Positions 6,757 through 13,772 of a DNA stretch of 22,457 bases are shown in pieces (position 1 is the first letter of the stretch; each line of letters begins with the position of its first letter). The notes under the pieces were generated by a model that was not told the DNA's origin, ran no database searches, and worked only from the letters and a program-made list of their open reading frames with translations. The DNA is from a virus: IMG/VR virus record IMGVR_UViG_3300034108_001199, positions 1 through 22,457 of that record. One strand, given 5' to 3'. The translations under genes were made by a program, and so were the position numbers.

Positions 6757-7319
6757 TAGTCATTATTGAAGGCCCAGATCGATGCGGAAAAACTACACTT
6801 ATTCAACAGCTTCGTAAGAACTATTTCAGCGATCCAAGAATTCTTGTTCATCATTCTACATCCCCGCCAAATGTAGATAACCAAAGTGTTTGGGAAATAC
6901 AGCACTACCTATTGCTTCTAGATGCTAGCTATCAACTTAACTATACTAATGATTTTAATATCATATTTGATAGGTTCCATCTCGGTGCAGTGGTGTATGG
7001 AAAAAAATATCGCAACGTTGACCCAGAAGATATTTTTTCGATTGAGAATATGTATATCCATAGAGATGATGAAATAGCTCTTATTCTACTTACAGATACT
7101 GCAAAAGCAATAGCCGAACGCAATGACGAAAAGTCATTTGAATCTTCTGAAGAAGAGTTTAATGAAACACTCACTGCGTTTGAAGCAGCGTTCAGTCGTT
7201 CTATTATTCCAAATAAACTTCGTATCAATGTTACAGAGAACGGTGGGTTTGTTAATACATATGACACAGTGACCAGCTTTTTAGACGGAGTAAAACCCAC
7301 ATATGCAAAGAGTAGCTGA
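6753..7319 (+). CDS. Thymidylate-kinase-like P-loop (deoxy)nucleoside monophosphate kinase
   Basis: A 188-residue P-loop kinase. Walker A is GPDRCGKT at residues 7-14 and the thymidylate-kinase-type DR motif is at 73-74 (IIFDRFHLG). A lid-like charged region (IAERNDEKSFESSEEEF) follows, then a short C-terminal helix. Thymidylate kinase family members phosphorylate dNMPs to dNDPs. In T4 the hydroxymethyl-dCMP made by gp42 is phosphorylated by gp1, which is a different sequence type; here this TMK-like protein sits immediately before gene 42 and overlaps it by 17 bases, so it is the natural candidate for the hm-dCMP kinase step. Substrate specificity is inferred from position only. Confidence 0.82.
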   Translation: MIVIIEGPDRCGKTTLIQQLRKNYFSDPRILVHHSTSPPNVDNQSVWEIQHYLLLLDASYQLNYTNDFNIIFDRFHLGAVVYGKKYRNVDPEDIFSIENMYIHRDDEIALILLTDTAKAIAERNDEKSFESSEEEFNETLTAFEAAFSRSIIPNKLRINVTENGGFVNTYDTVTSFLDGVKPTYAKSS

Positions 7320-7980
7320 TATTCGAGCTAAGCTCATTCAAAAATATAAAGACAAAGATTTCATCATCGATAAAACTGGGGTGAAAACCATCGAACTCAT
7401 TGGTGAGTCATTCATTGCTGATGAAGATTGGATTATTCGTAAACCAAATTACGAATACATTGAACGTGAACTCGAGTGGTATAGGTCACAATCCCTTTAT
7501 GTACAAGACATTCCAGGTGAAACTCCGGTCATCTGGAAGCAAGTCGCATCATCTAGCGGCCGTATCAACTCCAATTATGGCTATCTTATTTTTTCAGAAG
7601 AAAATCATAATCAATATGAAAATGTAATGGTTGAGCTTTTGAAAAATCGTAATAGCAGACGAGCTGTTATGATCTATAATCGTCCTTCTATGCATCGCGA
7701 TTATAAAGACGATGGAATGTCTGATTTCGTTTGTACGTATGCAAATACATTTCTCATTCGTAACGACAAACTCATCAGTCATTATCTGATGAGAAGTAAC
7801 GATTGTGTTTTTGGTTATACGGCCGACGTACATTGGTCGAGATATGTGCAGAAAATGCTTGCTGAAGATCTAGATGTAGAAGTCGGTGATATCATCTGGA
7901 CAGCAACGAATTTACACACGTACGAAAGACATTTTTCACATATTGAAAAGCTGATAGAAATAGAAAATAATGGCCAATAA
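7303..7980 (+). CDS. 42: dCMP hydroxymethylase (gp42)
   Basis: This enzyme makes 5-hydroxymethyl-dCMP from dCMP using methylene-tetrahydrofolate. The sequence tracks T4 gp42 almost without gaps: KDFIIDKTGVKTIELIG near the N-terminus, RELEWYRSQSL, QDIPGETPVIW, INSNYGY, a NSRRAVMIYNRPSM segment, GMSDFVCTYAN with the catalytic cysteine C144 (T4 C148), MRSND with D167, and GYTADVHW with D175, which aligns with T4 D179, the aspartate that replaces the asparagine of thymidylate synthase and favours dCMP. NLHTYERHF closes the active site. At 225 residues it is about 20 shorter than T4 at the C-terminus. It shows that the phage builds hmC into its DNA. It overlaps genes on both sides. Confidence 0.95.
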   Translation: MQRVADIRAKLIQKYKDKDFIIDKTGVKTIELIGESFIADEDWIIRKPNYEYIERELEWYRSQSLYVQDIPGETPVIWKQVASSSGRINSNYGYLIFSEENHNQYENVMVELLKNRNSRRAVMIYNRPSMHRDYKDDGMSDFVCTYANTFLIRNDKLISHYLMRSNDCVFGYTADVHWSRYVQKMLAEDLDVEVGDIIWTATNLHTYERHFSHIEKLIEIENNGQ

Positions 7981-8632
7981 TTTAACAGACATATACGTCG
8001 GCGTAAAGAAGAATGATCCAAACAGAAATGTTAATGATCTATATCCTACTCCTCCTCTAGCTACGTATGTTCTTCATAAATACGGCAACTTGCCTCATCA
8101 CATCGTTGAACCTTGTGCTGGTCGAGGAAACATTTCTATCGAACTGATTCGGAATGGATATTCTGTTGAGTCATATGACAAGTTCAAATACGATAACTCT
8201 TTGTGTGATATTACAACAGACCAAGACGTATTAACACTCGAAAAGCCATCATTAGCACAGGCTTTAGTAACCAATCCTCCATACCATAAAGACCTTCCTC
8301 GGCAAATAGCGCTAAAAGGTGCAACGGAGTATGACGTAACAGCCCTATTCGTAAGGCTTACGTTTTTAGAGGGTAAGAAACGCAAACAGTTATTTTCAGA
8401 TCATCCCCCATCTGATATCATATTTCTAAGTGATAGAATTAGGTTTGATTCAAACATAATAGAACAGGTTGAGAGGAAAGATCAAATCGGTGGAATGATA
8501 GCGTACTGTTGGATAATATTTCGAAAAGATCATTGTGGTCCAACTCAATTACGTTGGGTTTCTTTAGAAGAAGAATATGATGAGTGGCGCAATGGCTATG
8601 ATGCTTATCAACAAAACATACTGAGGAAATAG
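7970..8632 (+). CDS. SAM-dependent methyltransferase, probable N6-adenine type
   Basis: A 220-residue class I methyltransferase. Motif I is EPCAGRGN (residues 47-54), which binds S-adenosylmethionine; an aspartate-bearing strand follows (VESYDKF); and the amino-methyltransferase catalytic motif NPPY is at 102-105. A YPTPP segment just before motif I is typical of small phage methyltransferases of this kind. There is no obvious separate target-recognition domain, unlike T4 Dam. NPPY points to N6-adenine (or N4-cytosine) methylation; adenine is more likely because cytosines here should be hydroxymethylated. It overlaps gp42 by 11 bases and lies two bases from the deaminase gene. An N-terminal truncation is not suspected. 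Confidence 0.78.
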   Translation: MANNLTDIYVGVKKNDPNRNVNDLYPTPPLATYVLHKYGNLPHHIVEPCAGRGNISIELIRNGYSVESYDKFKYDNSLCDITTDQDVLTLEKPSLAQALVTNPPYHKDLPRQIALKGATEYDVTALFVRLTFLEGKKRKQLFSDHPPSDIIFLSDRIRFDSNIIEQVERKDQIGGMIAYCWIIFRKDHCGPTQLRWVSLEEEYDEWRNGYDAYQQNILRK

Positions 8633-8634
8633 TA

Positions 8635-9087
8635 ATGCAAAAAAATACATTAAAATGGGATCAGCGATATCTTAAACTAGCCCAGCAAATAGCACAATGG
8701 TCTCGTGACCCTTCCAGTAAAATTGGTGCTATTGCGGTTGGCTCAAAGGGTCAAGTTTTATCTCAAGGTTTTAACGGGTTTCCCCGAGGATTAGAAGATA
8801 GTCATAACCGCTTGGTTCATCGTGAGACGAAGTACAAGTTTACAGTTCACGCTGAAATGAATGTTATTTACAATGCGTCTTATAACGGTACTTCTCTTGA
8901 TGGTTCTACCCTGTACGTGTATGGATTACCGATTTGTTCTGAGTGTGCAAAAGGAATCATCCAAGTAGGAATCAGACGTGTTGTTATGCCGACTCAAAAT
9001 ATTGATCCAAGATGGCTTGACTCGTGGATAGTGAGTAAAGAATTCTTCGAAGAAACCGCGGTTGAGTATGAATTTATTGATCTTTAA
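8635..9087 (+). CDS. cd: dCMP deaminase
   Basis: The enzyme deaminates dCMP to dUMP, feeding thymidylate synthesis and reducing dCMP/dCTP. Zinc ligands are visible as H72-A-E74 (HAEMN, with E74 the proton shuttle) and C101-x-x-C104 (LPICSECAKG). The N-terminal YLKLAQQIAQWSRDPSSKIGA and FNGFPRG segments match the T4/eukaryotic dCMP-deaminase group. At 150 residues it is shorter than T4 Cd (193), lacking part of the zinc-binding insert. It lies just downstream of gp42 and the methyltransferase, and probably ends that transcription unit, since a 123-base gap follows. Confidence 0.93.
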   Translation: MQKNTLKWDQRYLKLAQQIAQWSRDPSSKIGAIAVGSKGQVLSQGFNGFPRGLEDSHNRLVHRETKYKFTVHAEMNVIYNASYNGTSLDGSTLYVYGLPICSECAKGIIQVGIRRVVMPTQNIDPRWLDSWIVSKEFFEETAVEYEFIDL

Positions 9088-9164
9088 CAAACAACTTAAC
9101 AGTGTACTTTCTATAAATTTGTGATAAAATGATATAAAATATTAAGCATTTTATGTCGAAGTAG

Positions 9165-9172
9165 CATAAATA
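9165..9172 (+). promoter_or_regulatory. Possible late-type promoter (CATAAATA) ahead of agt
   Basis: CATAAATA differs at one position from the T4 late -10 consensus TATAAATA and lies 39 bases ahead of the glucosyltransferase ATG, in the only sizeable gap in the cassette. The gap is extremely AT-rich and also holds TATAAAAT at 9133 and a 7-bp AT-only inverted repeat, so chance matches are likely. Confidence 0.3.
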
Positions 9173-9210
9173 GTACCATTAAGTGACAGGTTATATTATG
9201 GGGTATATGA

Positions 9211-10449
9211 ATGAGTAAGATTGCCATAATCATGGCACGTGGCATCGAAGGTTGTGGTGTTACAAAATATACAATCGAGCAGGTGAAATGGCTCAAATCC
9301 AACGGTTACGATACAAAGGTTTATGCTGCAAAAGACAAAAACTTTTCTCGTAAGAAATCTCATGATCTTGGGGTTGTTGATTTATTCAAATTTGAAGACG
9401 TAACCCAAGTCGATCGAATGATCGAAGAGTGCAATAATTCTGATTATATTTTTGTCAATTCTTTACCTTCTATCACTAATGGTAGAGGTAAAGGCTCCAG
9501 TTCAGGCGCAATCGATAACTGGATTAAAGCACTTAAGGCATTTAAGAAGCCAGTAATTCTTATCCAACACGATCATACTATATATTCAATTAAGAGAAAC
9601 GCAGCATTAGATGAAGCGATTGATGCTGCTAATCTTATTTTTGTTCACTCTCGAACGAATGACTTTTCAGATTATGTAAAAGAAAAGAATAAGTCTAATT
9701 CGCTCATGTCTTTCTTCGGTGAAGAAGAAAGTACAAAAAAGATTCTTAGCTTTCAGCCCGGATTAGACTTTGATCTAAATAGAAAGCTTTATTGGAAAAA
9801 CATTAGTCTTCAGGACGATAAACACCACAAGTGGATTGGTCGATGCACCTCTTGGAAGGGCTTCGACTTAATGTTTGCATGGCACAATGGTTATCTTGCA
9901 CCAAACGGTTATTTAACAACGTTTGAGGGTATTGAAAAATCACCGGCATTTCTTGGATTTAAAGAAATCAGTGACTTTCACAATGCCATTTTAGAAAATC
10001 CAGAAGAAGCAGATTTATCTAATCAATATGGAGATAAAGCCACAGTGTTTGGTCCATATAAAAATGACGAACTACTTCATAGAATGTCAAGGTCTGGGTT
10101 TGGATATCAGTTGTCTGTTCTTAAACCAAGATATATCGAAAGATCGATTGAGTATACTCATTGTGAAGTTGCTTCGGTTGGAACAACGCCAGTCTTTCGA
10201 AAAGAATACGGAGATGTATGTATTCATCGCATAACTGGTGATCCTCTTTCTCAATCAAAAGATAATTTCACTGTTTGGCTATCAAAAGATAAAGCAAACA
10301 TGGAAGAAGCAATAAATACAATCACATCTCTTCGAGATCCTATTAAGCGTGATGAATGGCGGGAAGGTGCCTTTGAGTTCTATAAAGCACATCAAGACTC
10401 AAGTCATGTATTTGCTGACCTTATGAAAAATGTGAAAGATAATCTATGA
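9211..10449 (+). CDS. agt: DNA alpha-glucosyltransferase (T4 AGT-like)
   Basis: The enzyme transfers glucose from UDP-glucose in alpha linkage to the hydroxymethyl group of hmC in duplex DNA, protecting against restriction. The sequence aligns with T4 AGT along its length: IIMARGIEGCGVTKYTIEQ at the N-terminus, YAAKDKNFSR, VILIQHDHTIYSIKRN, FVHSRTNDF, NFQP-equivalent SFQPGLDF, WIGRCTSWKGFDLMFAWH, GIEKSPAFLG, RMSRSGFGYQLS, YIERSIEYTHCEVASVGT PVF and a C-terminal HQDSSH. Length is 412 against 400 in T4. It belongs to the GT-B-fold GT72 family. The ATG at 9211 follows GGGG at suitable spacing, and the stop overlaps the cytosine methyltransferase (ATGA), so both are translated together. Confidence 0.93.
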   Translation: MSKIAIIMARGIEGCGVTKYTIEQVKWLKSNGYDTKVYAAKDKNFSRKKSHDLGVVDLFKFEDVTQVDRMIEECNNSDYIFVNSLPSITNGRGKGSSSGAIDNWIKALKAFKKPVILIQHDHTIYSIKRNAALDEAIDAANLIFVHSRTNDFSDYVKEKNKSNSLMSFFGEEESTKKILSFQPGLDFDLNRKLYWKNISLQDDKHHKWIGRCTSWKGFDLMFAWHNGYLAPNGYLTTFEGIEKSPAFLGFKEISDFHNAILENPEEADLSNQYGDKATVFGPYKNDELLHRMSRSGFGYQLSVLKPRYIERSIEYTHCEVASVGTTPVFRKEYGDVCIHRITGDPLSQSKDNFTVWLSKDKANMEEAINTITSLRDPIKRDEWREGAFEFYKAHQDSSHVFADLMKNVKDNL

Positions 10450-11642
10450 CATTCACACATGCCTCGATAGTTCCTCTTATTGGAGGAGAAACAATAGGTG
10501 CCGAACGAGCATTTGGCCGCAGACCAGAGTTTATGATGTCATACAAAGCCTTTGCAGCCAATGATTCTCATATCGTACATCATTACAGCAATGATGTTCC
10601 GTACTACGTTTTAGATGACGGAGGAAATCCTCATACAAATGTAGATGTAATTTCTTCAGTTTGCCCATGCGCAGGACTCAGCCAACTATCTCACGGATTT
10701 GGTGATCACAACGAAAACAATAAGTGGCTTCGAATCACCACTGAGTATGTTCTAGGAGAACTAAAGCCAAAGGTTCTTTATGGTGAAAATGCTCCAGGCT
10801 TTGCCGGTAAGATTGGTGAAAACGTTCGCAATGAACTAAAGACGATTGGTAAGAAAAACGGATACACGATGTCGGTGTATCGTACCAAGACACTTCTTCA
10901 TGGCGGCCCGCAAATTCGTGAACGATCATTCTATTTCTTTTGGAGAGGTTCAAGAGTACCTCTTTTTCACTACTATAATAGGCCATACACTCGTATTGAA
11001 GATGTTTTGTCAAATGTATCTTCAAATTTTCAGATGGAATGCATAAATAAGAATACTCCATCGAAGTGGGATCTGTATTACAAGTTTGTTCTTGATCATA
11101 TTCATGGCGGCATCACTCATGCAGAGTTCTCAAAGATAGTTGAACCTCAGAACGTACGCAACTCAGATATCTTCTCATATATTGAACGTGCCGGATATGA
11201 CTACAAACAAGTAGGTAAGTGGATGGCAGAGCAAGGTTACGAAAAAGAAGTCGCTAAATGTGACTATCGTTATGAAAAGCTCAAGAATGGTGGAAACATC
11301 ATGCGGCGTGGTAGTATCATTCCTAAGAATTATATCGGTGCATTTGTTGGTCATTATCCAACGATGTTGACTCATCCTGTAGAAGATCGTTACATCACGT
11401 ATCGTGAAGCAATGACGATTATGGGACTTCCTTCTGACTTCGAGTTATTGAACCCAAAGAAGAGCGCAAACCACATTTGTCAAAATGTTCCGGTTCAAAC
11501 TGCAACCGATATTGCTACAGAAGTACTTGAATACTTAAATGGTAATCGAGTTATGATTGACACCGATTATATTTTGCAGTATAATCATACTCAAAAAGCA
11601 GAGTATGTAACGAAACAAAACACATTAGAAAGCTTTATATAA
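10446..11642 (+). CDS. C5-cytosine DNA methyltransferase
   Basis: A 398-residue C5-methyltransferase with the motifs in order: motif I PLIGGETIGAERAFG (10-24); motif IV SVCPCAGLS with P74 and the catalytic C75; motif VI GENAPGF (E114-N115); motif VIII PQIRERSFYFF (155 on); a divergent middle region (about 170-290) in the place of the target-recognition domain; motif IX-like ITYREAMTIMGLPSDF; and motif X NHICQNVPVQTATDI (342 on). All catalytic residues are intact, so it is probably active. Its ATG overlaps the glucosyltransferase stop. Because the phage makes hmC, the usual substrate should be scarce in its own DNA, which makes the role puzzling. Confidence 0.88.
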   Translation: MTFTHASIVPLIGGETIGAERAFGRRPEFMMSYKAFAANDSHIVHHYSNDVPYYVLDDGGNPHTNVDVISSVCPCAGLSQLSHGFGDHNENNKWLRITTEYVLGELKPKVLYGENAPGFAGKIGENVRNELKTIGKKNGYTMSVYRTKTLLHGGPQIRERSFYFFWRGSRVPLFHYYNRPYTRIEDVLSNVSSNFQMECINKNTPSKWDLYYKFVLDHIHGGITHAEFSKIVEPQNVRNSDIFSYIERAGYDYKQVGKWMAEQGYEKEVAKCDYRYEKLKNGGNIMRRGSIIPKNYIGAFVGHYPTMLTHPVEDRYITYREAMTIMGLPSDFELLNPKKSANHICQNVPVQTATDIATEVLEYLNGNRVMIDTDYILQYNHTQKAEYVTKQNTLESFI

Positions 11643-12284
11643 TTGACAAATTTTCATTTAATTTTAGACTTTGAAACTTTAGGACAAGATGTATTCGAAA
11701 TTCCAATCTTAGATTGTTCGTATGTAGTATTTGATTGGGACCGATTCACATCAGATAATCCATATACACTAAAGGAAATAGTTTCTTTAGCGAAAAAAGA
11801 TAAACTTGATATGAAAGCTCAAGTGAAAGAATACGGTGCAAAGTATAATCAACGCGACGTTGATTGGTGGATGAGTCAATCAACAGAAGCCAAAAGAGTG
11901 CTTAAGCCAAGTTCATCAGATATATCTGTAACTCAGTTTATAGATAACTTTATTCAATACACAAAGAATTCTGGAAAAATTAACTATTGGTGGAGTCGAT
12001 CAAATACTTTTGATCCCATTATTCTTGCTCGTTATGCGAAAGCAGTTGGTCGCAAAGATGAAATAGAATCAGTACTTAAATTCTGGGCAGTACGGGATAC
12101 TCGAACTTGGATTGATGCTAAACTTGGTTTTCCCAAAGAAAATGGATTTATTCCATTGAAAGACACTGAATATTGGAATGAAACATTTGTAAAACATGAT
12201 AGTCGTTACGATATTGCCGCCGATATTCTTCGGTTTCAGACGATAGCAAGACTTGAAAATGATATGGAGCAACCCTCAAGATGA
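11643..12284 (+). CDS. dexA: Exonuclease A (DexA-like 3'-5' DNase)
   Basis: A DnaQ-fold 3'-5' exonuclease. Exo I is ILDFETLG (D9, E11); a DVDWWMSQSTEAKRVL segment matches T4 DexA's STIEWWKNQSPEAR; Exo II is WSRSNTFDP; Exo III is HDSRYDIAADI. RDTRTWIDA also matches T4. Length (213) is close to T4 DexA (227). The reading frame can only begin at TTG 11643, immediately after the in-frame TAA of the methyltransferase, because no ATG or GTG precedes the conserved DFET; no strong ribosome site is seen, so initiation probably relies on coupling. The end overlaps the next gene (ATGA). Confidence 0.87.
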   Translation: MTNFHLILDFETLGQDVFEIPILDCSYVVFDWDRFTSDNPYTLKEIVSLAKKDKLDMKAQVKEYGAKYNQRDVDWWMSQSTEAKRVLKPSSSDISVTQFIDNFIQYTKNSGKINYWWSRSNTFDPIILARYAKAVGRKDEIESVLKFWAVRDTRTWIDAKLGFPKENGFIPLKDTEYWNETFVKHDSRYDIAADILRFQTIARLENDMEQPSR

Positions 12285-12826
12285 CATCCGAAATGATTAC
12301 TAAAGATCCTGACTACTACAATCGTAAGTACTACTATAATCCTAAATTAGCTGAACCCATAATTGACCAACCCAAAGTCAACGATACCAAATATAATGAA
12401 ATTCAAGATTCCGGTGCAGTGCGTGAAAGCTTAGGGCAGCATTACACGCGACATATTCCATTAGAAGCACTTTGTGCAGCTGCAGCATCTTTTGAATATG
12501 GTTCTAAAAAATACTGCGATAGAAACTGGGAGAAAGGTCTCCCATGGCAACAAATGATTGATAGCCTTAAAAGGCACATTGAAGACTTTGAGCGTGGACA
12601 CGATAGAGATGATGGTGAAAGTGGTTCTGGTTTACATCAAGTTTGTATGATTACTGCATGCGCTATGATGTTAGCAACATCTGTTATTCGTAATATTGGT
12701 CTAGATGATCGCCTAATAAAAGTAGATGAAAATGCATTAACTGCAAAGCAATGTACTCAATGGATTCAATCTGAACTTGAGCGATCTAATATATCTGATT
12801 TTGAAGGGGATAATAATGGAAATTAA
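12281..12826 (+). CDS. dATP/dGTP diphosphohydrolase-like (DUF5664 type)
   Basis: A 181-residue protein whose central part (about 42-145) shows the family pattern: DSGAVRE start, a helix of small residues (LEALCAAAASFEYGSKKY), NWEKGLPW, then DSLKRHIEDFERGHDRDDGESG with conserved H99 and a cluster of acidic residues, followed by H119 in GLHQVCM and a hydrophobic helix. This is the DUF5664 family, which from memory is labelled dATP/dGTP diphosphohydrolase N-terminal domain and occurs widely in phages. A role in trimming the dNTP pool fits the neighbouring cassette; dCTP is also a conceivable substrate given the hmC pathway. The first 35 residues are Y-rich and not conserved. Confidence 0.75.
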   Translation: MTSEMITKDPDYYNRKYYYNPKLAEPIIDQPKVNDTKYNEIQDSGAVRESLGQHYTRHIPLEALCAAAASFEYGSKKYCDRNWEKGLPWQQMIDSLKRHIEDFERGHDRDDGESGSGLHQVCMITACAMMLATSVIRNIGLDDRLIKVDENALTAKQCTQWIQSELERSNISDFEGDNNGN

Positions 12827-13772
12827 GATTAACGTAGAGGATCTACGAAAAAAGAAGCTCTTTGTGAGTACGCCTATGTATGGTGGTCAATGTGCCGGTA
12901 TGTTTACAAAGTCAACAAACGATTTGGCTATAGCATGTTCTCGGTATGGAATTGACTTACGGTTTTATTATCTTTTTAACGAATCTCTTATTACACGAGC
13001 AAGAAACTATTGTGTAGATGAATTTTTAAGAAGTGATTGTACGCACATGATGTTTATTGACTCGGATATTGGGTTCAACTATAAAGACGTTTTGACTTTA
13101 TTACATCTTTGCGATGAAGATACAAATCACGGAGTTATGACCGGCCCATATCCCAAAAAGACTATCGCATGGGAAAAGGTTAAGTCAGCGGTTGATCAGG
13201 GATTTGCTAATGATAGTCCGTTTTCACTCGAGAACTTTATTGGCGATTATGTTTTCAATCCCGCCGATGGCATCACAGAATTTAAGATCGATGAGCCAGT
13301 TTCAGTAAAAGAAGCTGGAACTGGTTTTATGATGATCGATAGGAAAACATTTGCTAAATACGCAGAGGCTTATCCTGAGCTAAAATATCTTCCTGATCAT
13401 GCACGCACAGAACATTTTGATGGTTCGAGAGAAATTACAGCTTTCTTTGATTGTGTGATTGATCCAGTTTCGAAACGATATTTGTCTGAAGATTATAACT
13501 TTTGTTATAAGTGTACTAAAATTGGAATAAATGTATGGATGTGCCCATGGATGGAACTTAAACATGTTGGTTCGTACGTTTTCGGAGGATCACTTGCTGC
13601 AATTGCCGCAATTTCAGCTTCTCCAACAGCCAGTTTAGAATCAAACGCAAAAAACTATTTGACACCTGAGCAAAATGGTGTTAAAGTAAACAATTCAATA
13701 GTGCAACGCCAGCGCGGTGCAATAGTACCGCGTCAACAAAGGCGTGCTGCAATGAGAAAGGCCCCTAAATGA
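12816..13772 (+). CDS. GT-A-like glycosyltransferase family protein
   Basis: A 318-residue protein starting at ATG 12816 after AGGGGA. An N-terminal KKLFVSTPMYGG strand is followed by LITRARNYCVDEF and FIDSDIGF, in which D82-S83-D84 is the metal-binding DxD of GT-A glycosyltransferases; a GTGFMMIDRKTF segment and YLSEDYNFCYKCTKIG (with the acidic ED typical of a catalytic base region) lie further on, then KHVGSYVFGG. The last 25 residues are strongly basic (RQRGAIVPRQQRRAAMRK). This type of protein is recurrent in marine T4-like phages. Whether it modifies DNA bases, for example as a second sugar transferase, or virion or host glycans cannot be told; location next to gp45 and the basic tail allow DNA. 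Confidence 0.75.
   Translation: MEIKINVEDLRKKKLFVSTPMYGGQCAGMFTKSTNDLAIACSRYGIDLRFYYLFNESLITRARNYCVDEFLRSDCTHMMFIDSDIGFNYKDVLTLLHLCDEDTNHGVMTGPYPKKTIAWEKVKSAVDQGFANDSPFSLENFIGDYVFNPADGITEFKIDEPVSVKEAGTGFMMIDRKTFAKYAEAYPELKYLPDHARTEHFDGSREITAFFDCVIDPVSKRYLSEDYNFCYKCTKIGINVWMCPWMELKHVGSYVFGGSLAAIAAISASPTASLESNAKNYLTPEQNGVKVNNSIVQRQRGAIVPRQQRRAAMRKAPK

Noticed and set aside
6273-6905. Long minus-strand frame (210 codons)
   Set aside because: Lies opposite the nuclease and kinase genes, has no recognisable domain, is shadow-like in composition, and no gene in the window is on the minus strand.
7303-7980. Thymidylate synthase as identity of the gp42 gene
   Set aside because: Same superfamily, but the ungapped match to T4 gp42 and aspartate at position 175 in place of asparagine indicate dCMP hydroxymethylase.
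9110-9160. AT-only inverted repeat and several TATAAA-like boxes before agt
   Set aside because: Sequence is so AT-rich that such matches are expected by chance; stem has no G-C pair.
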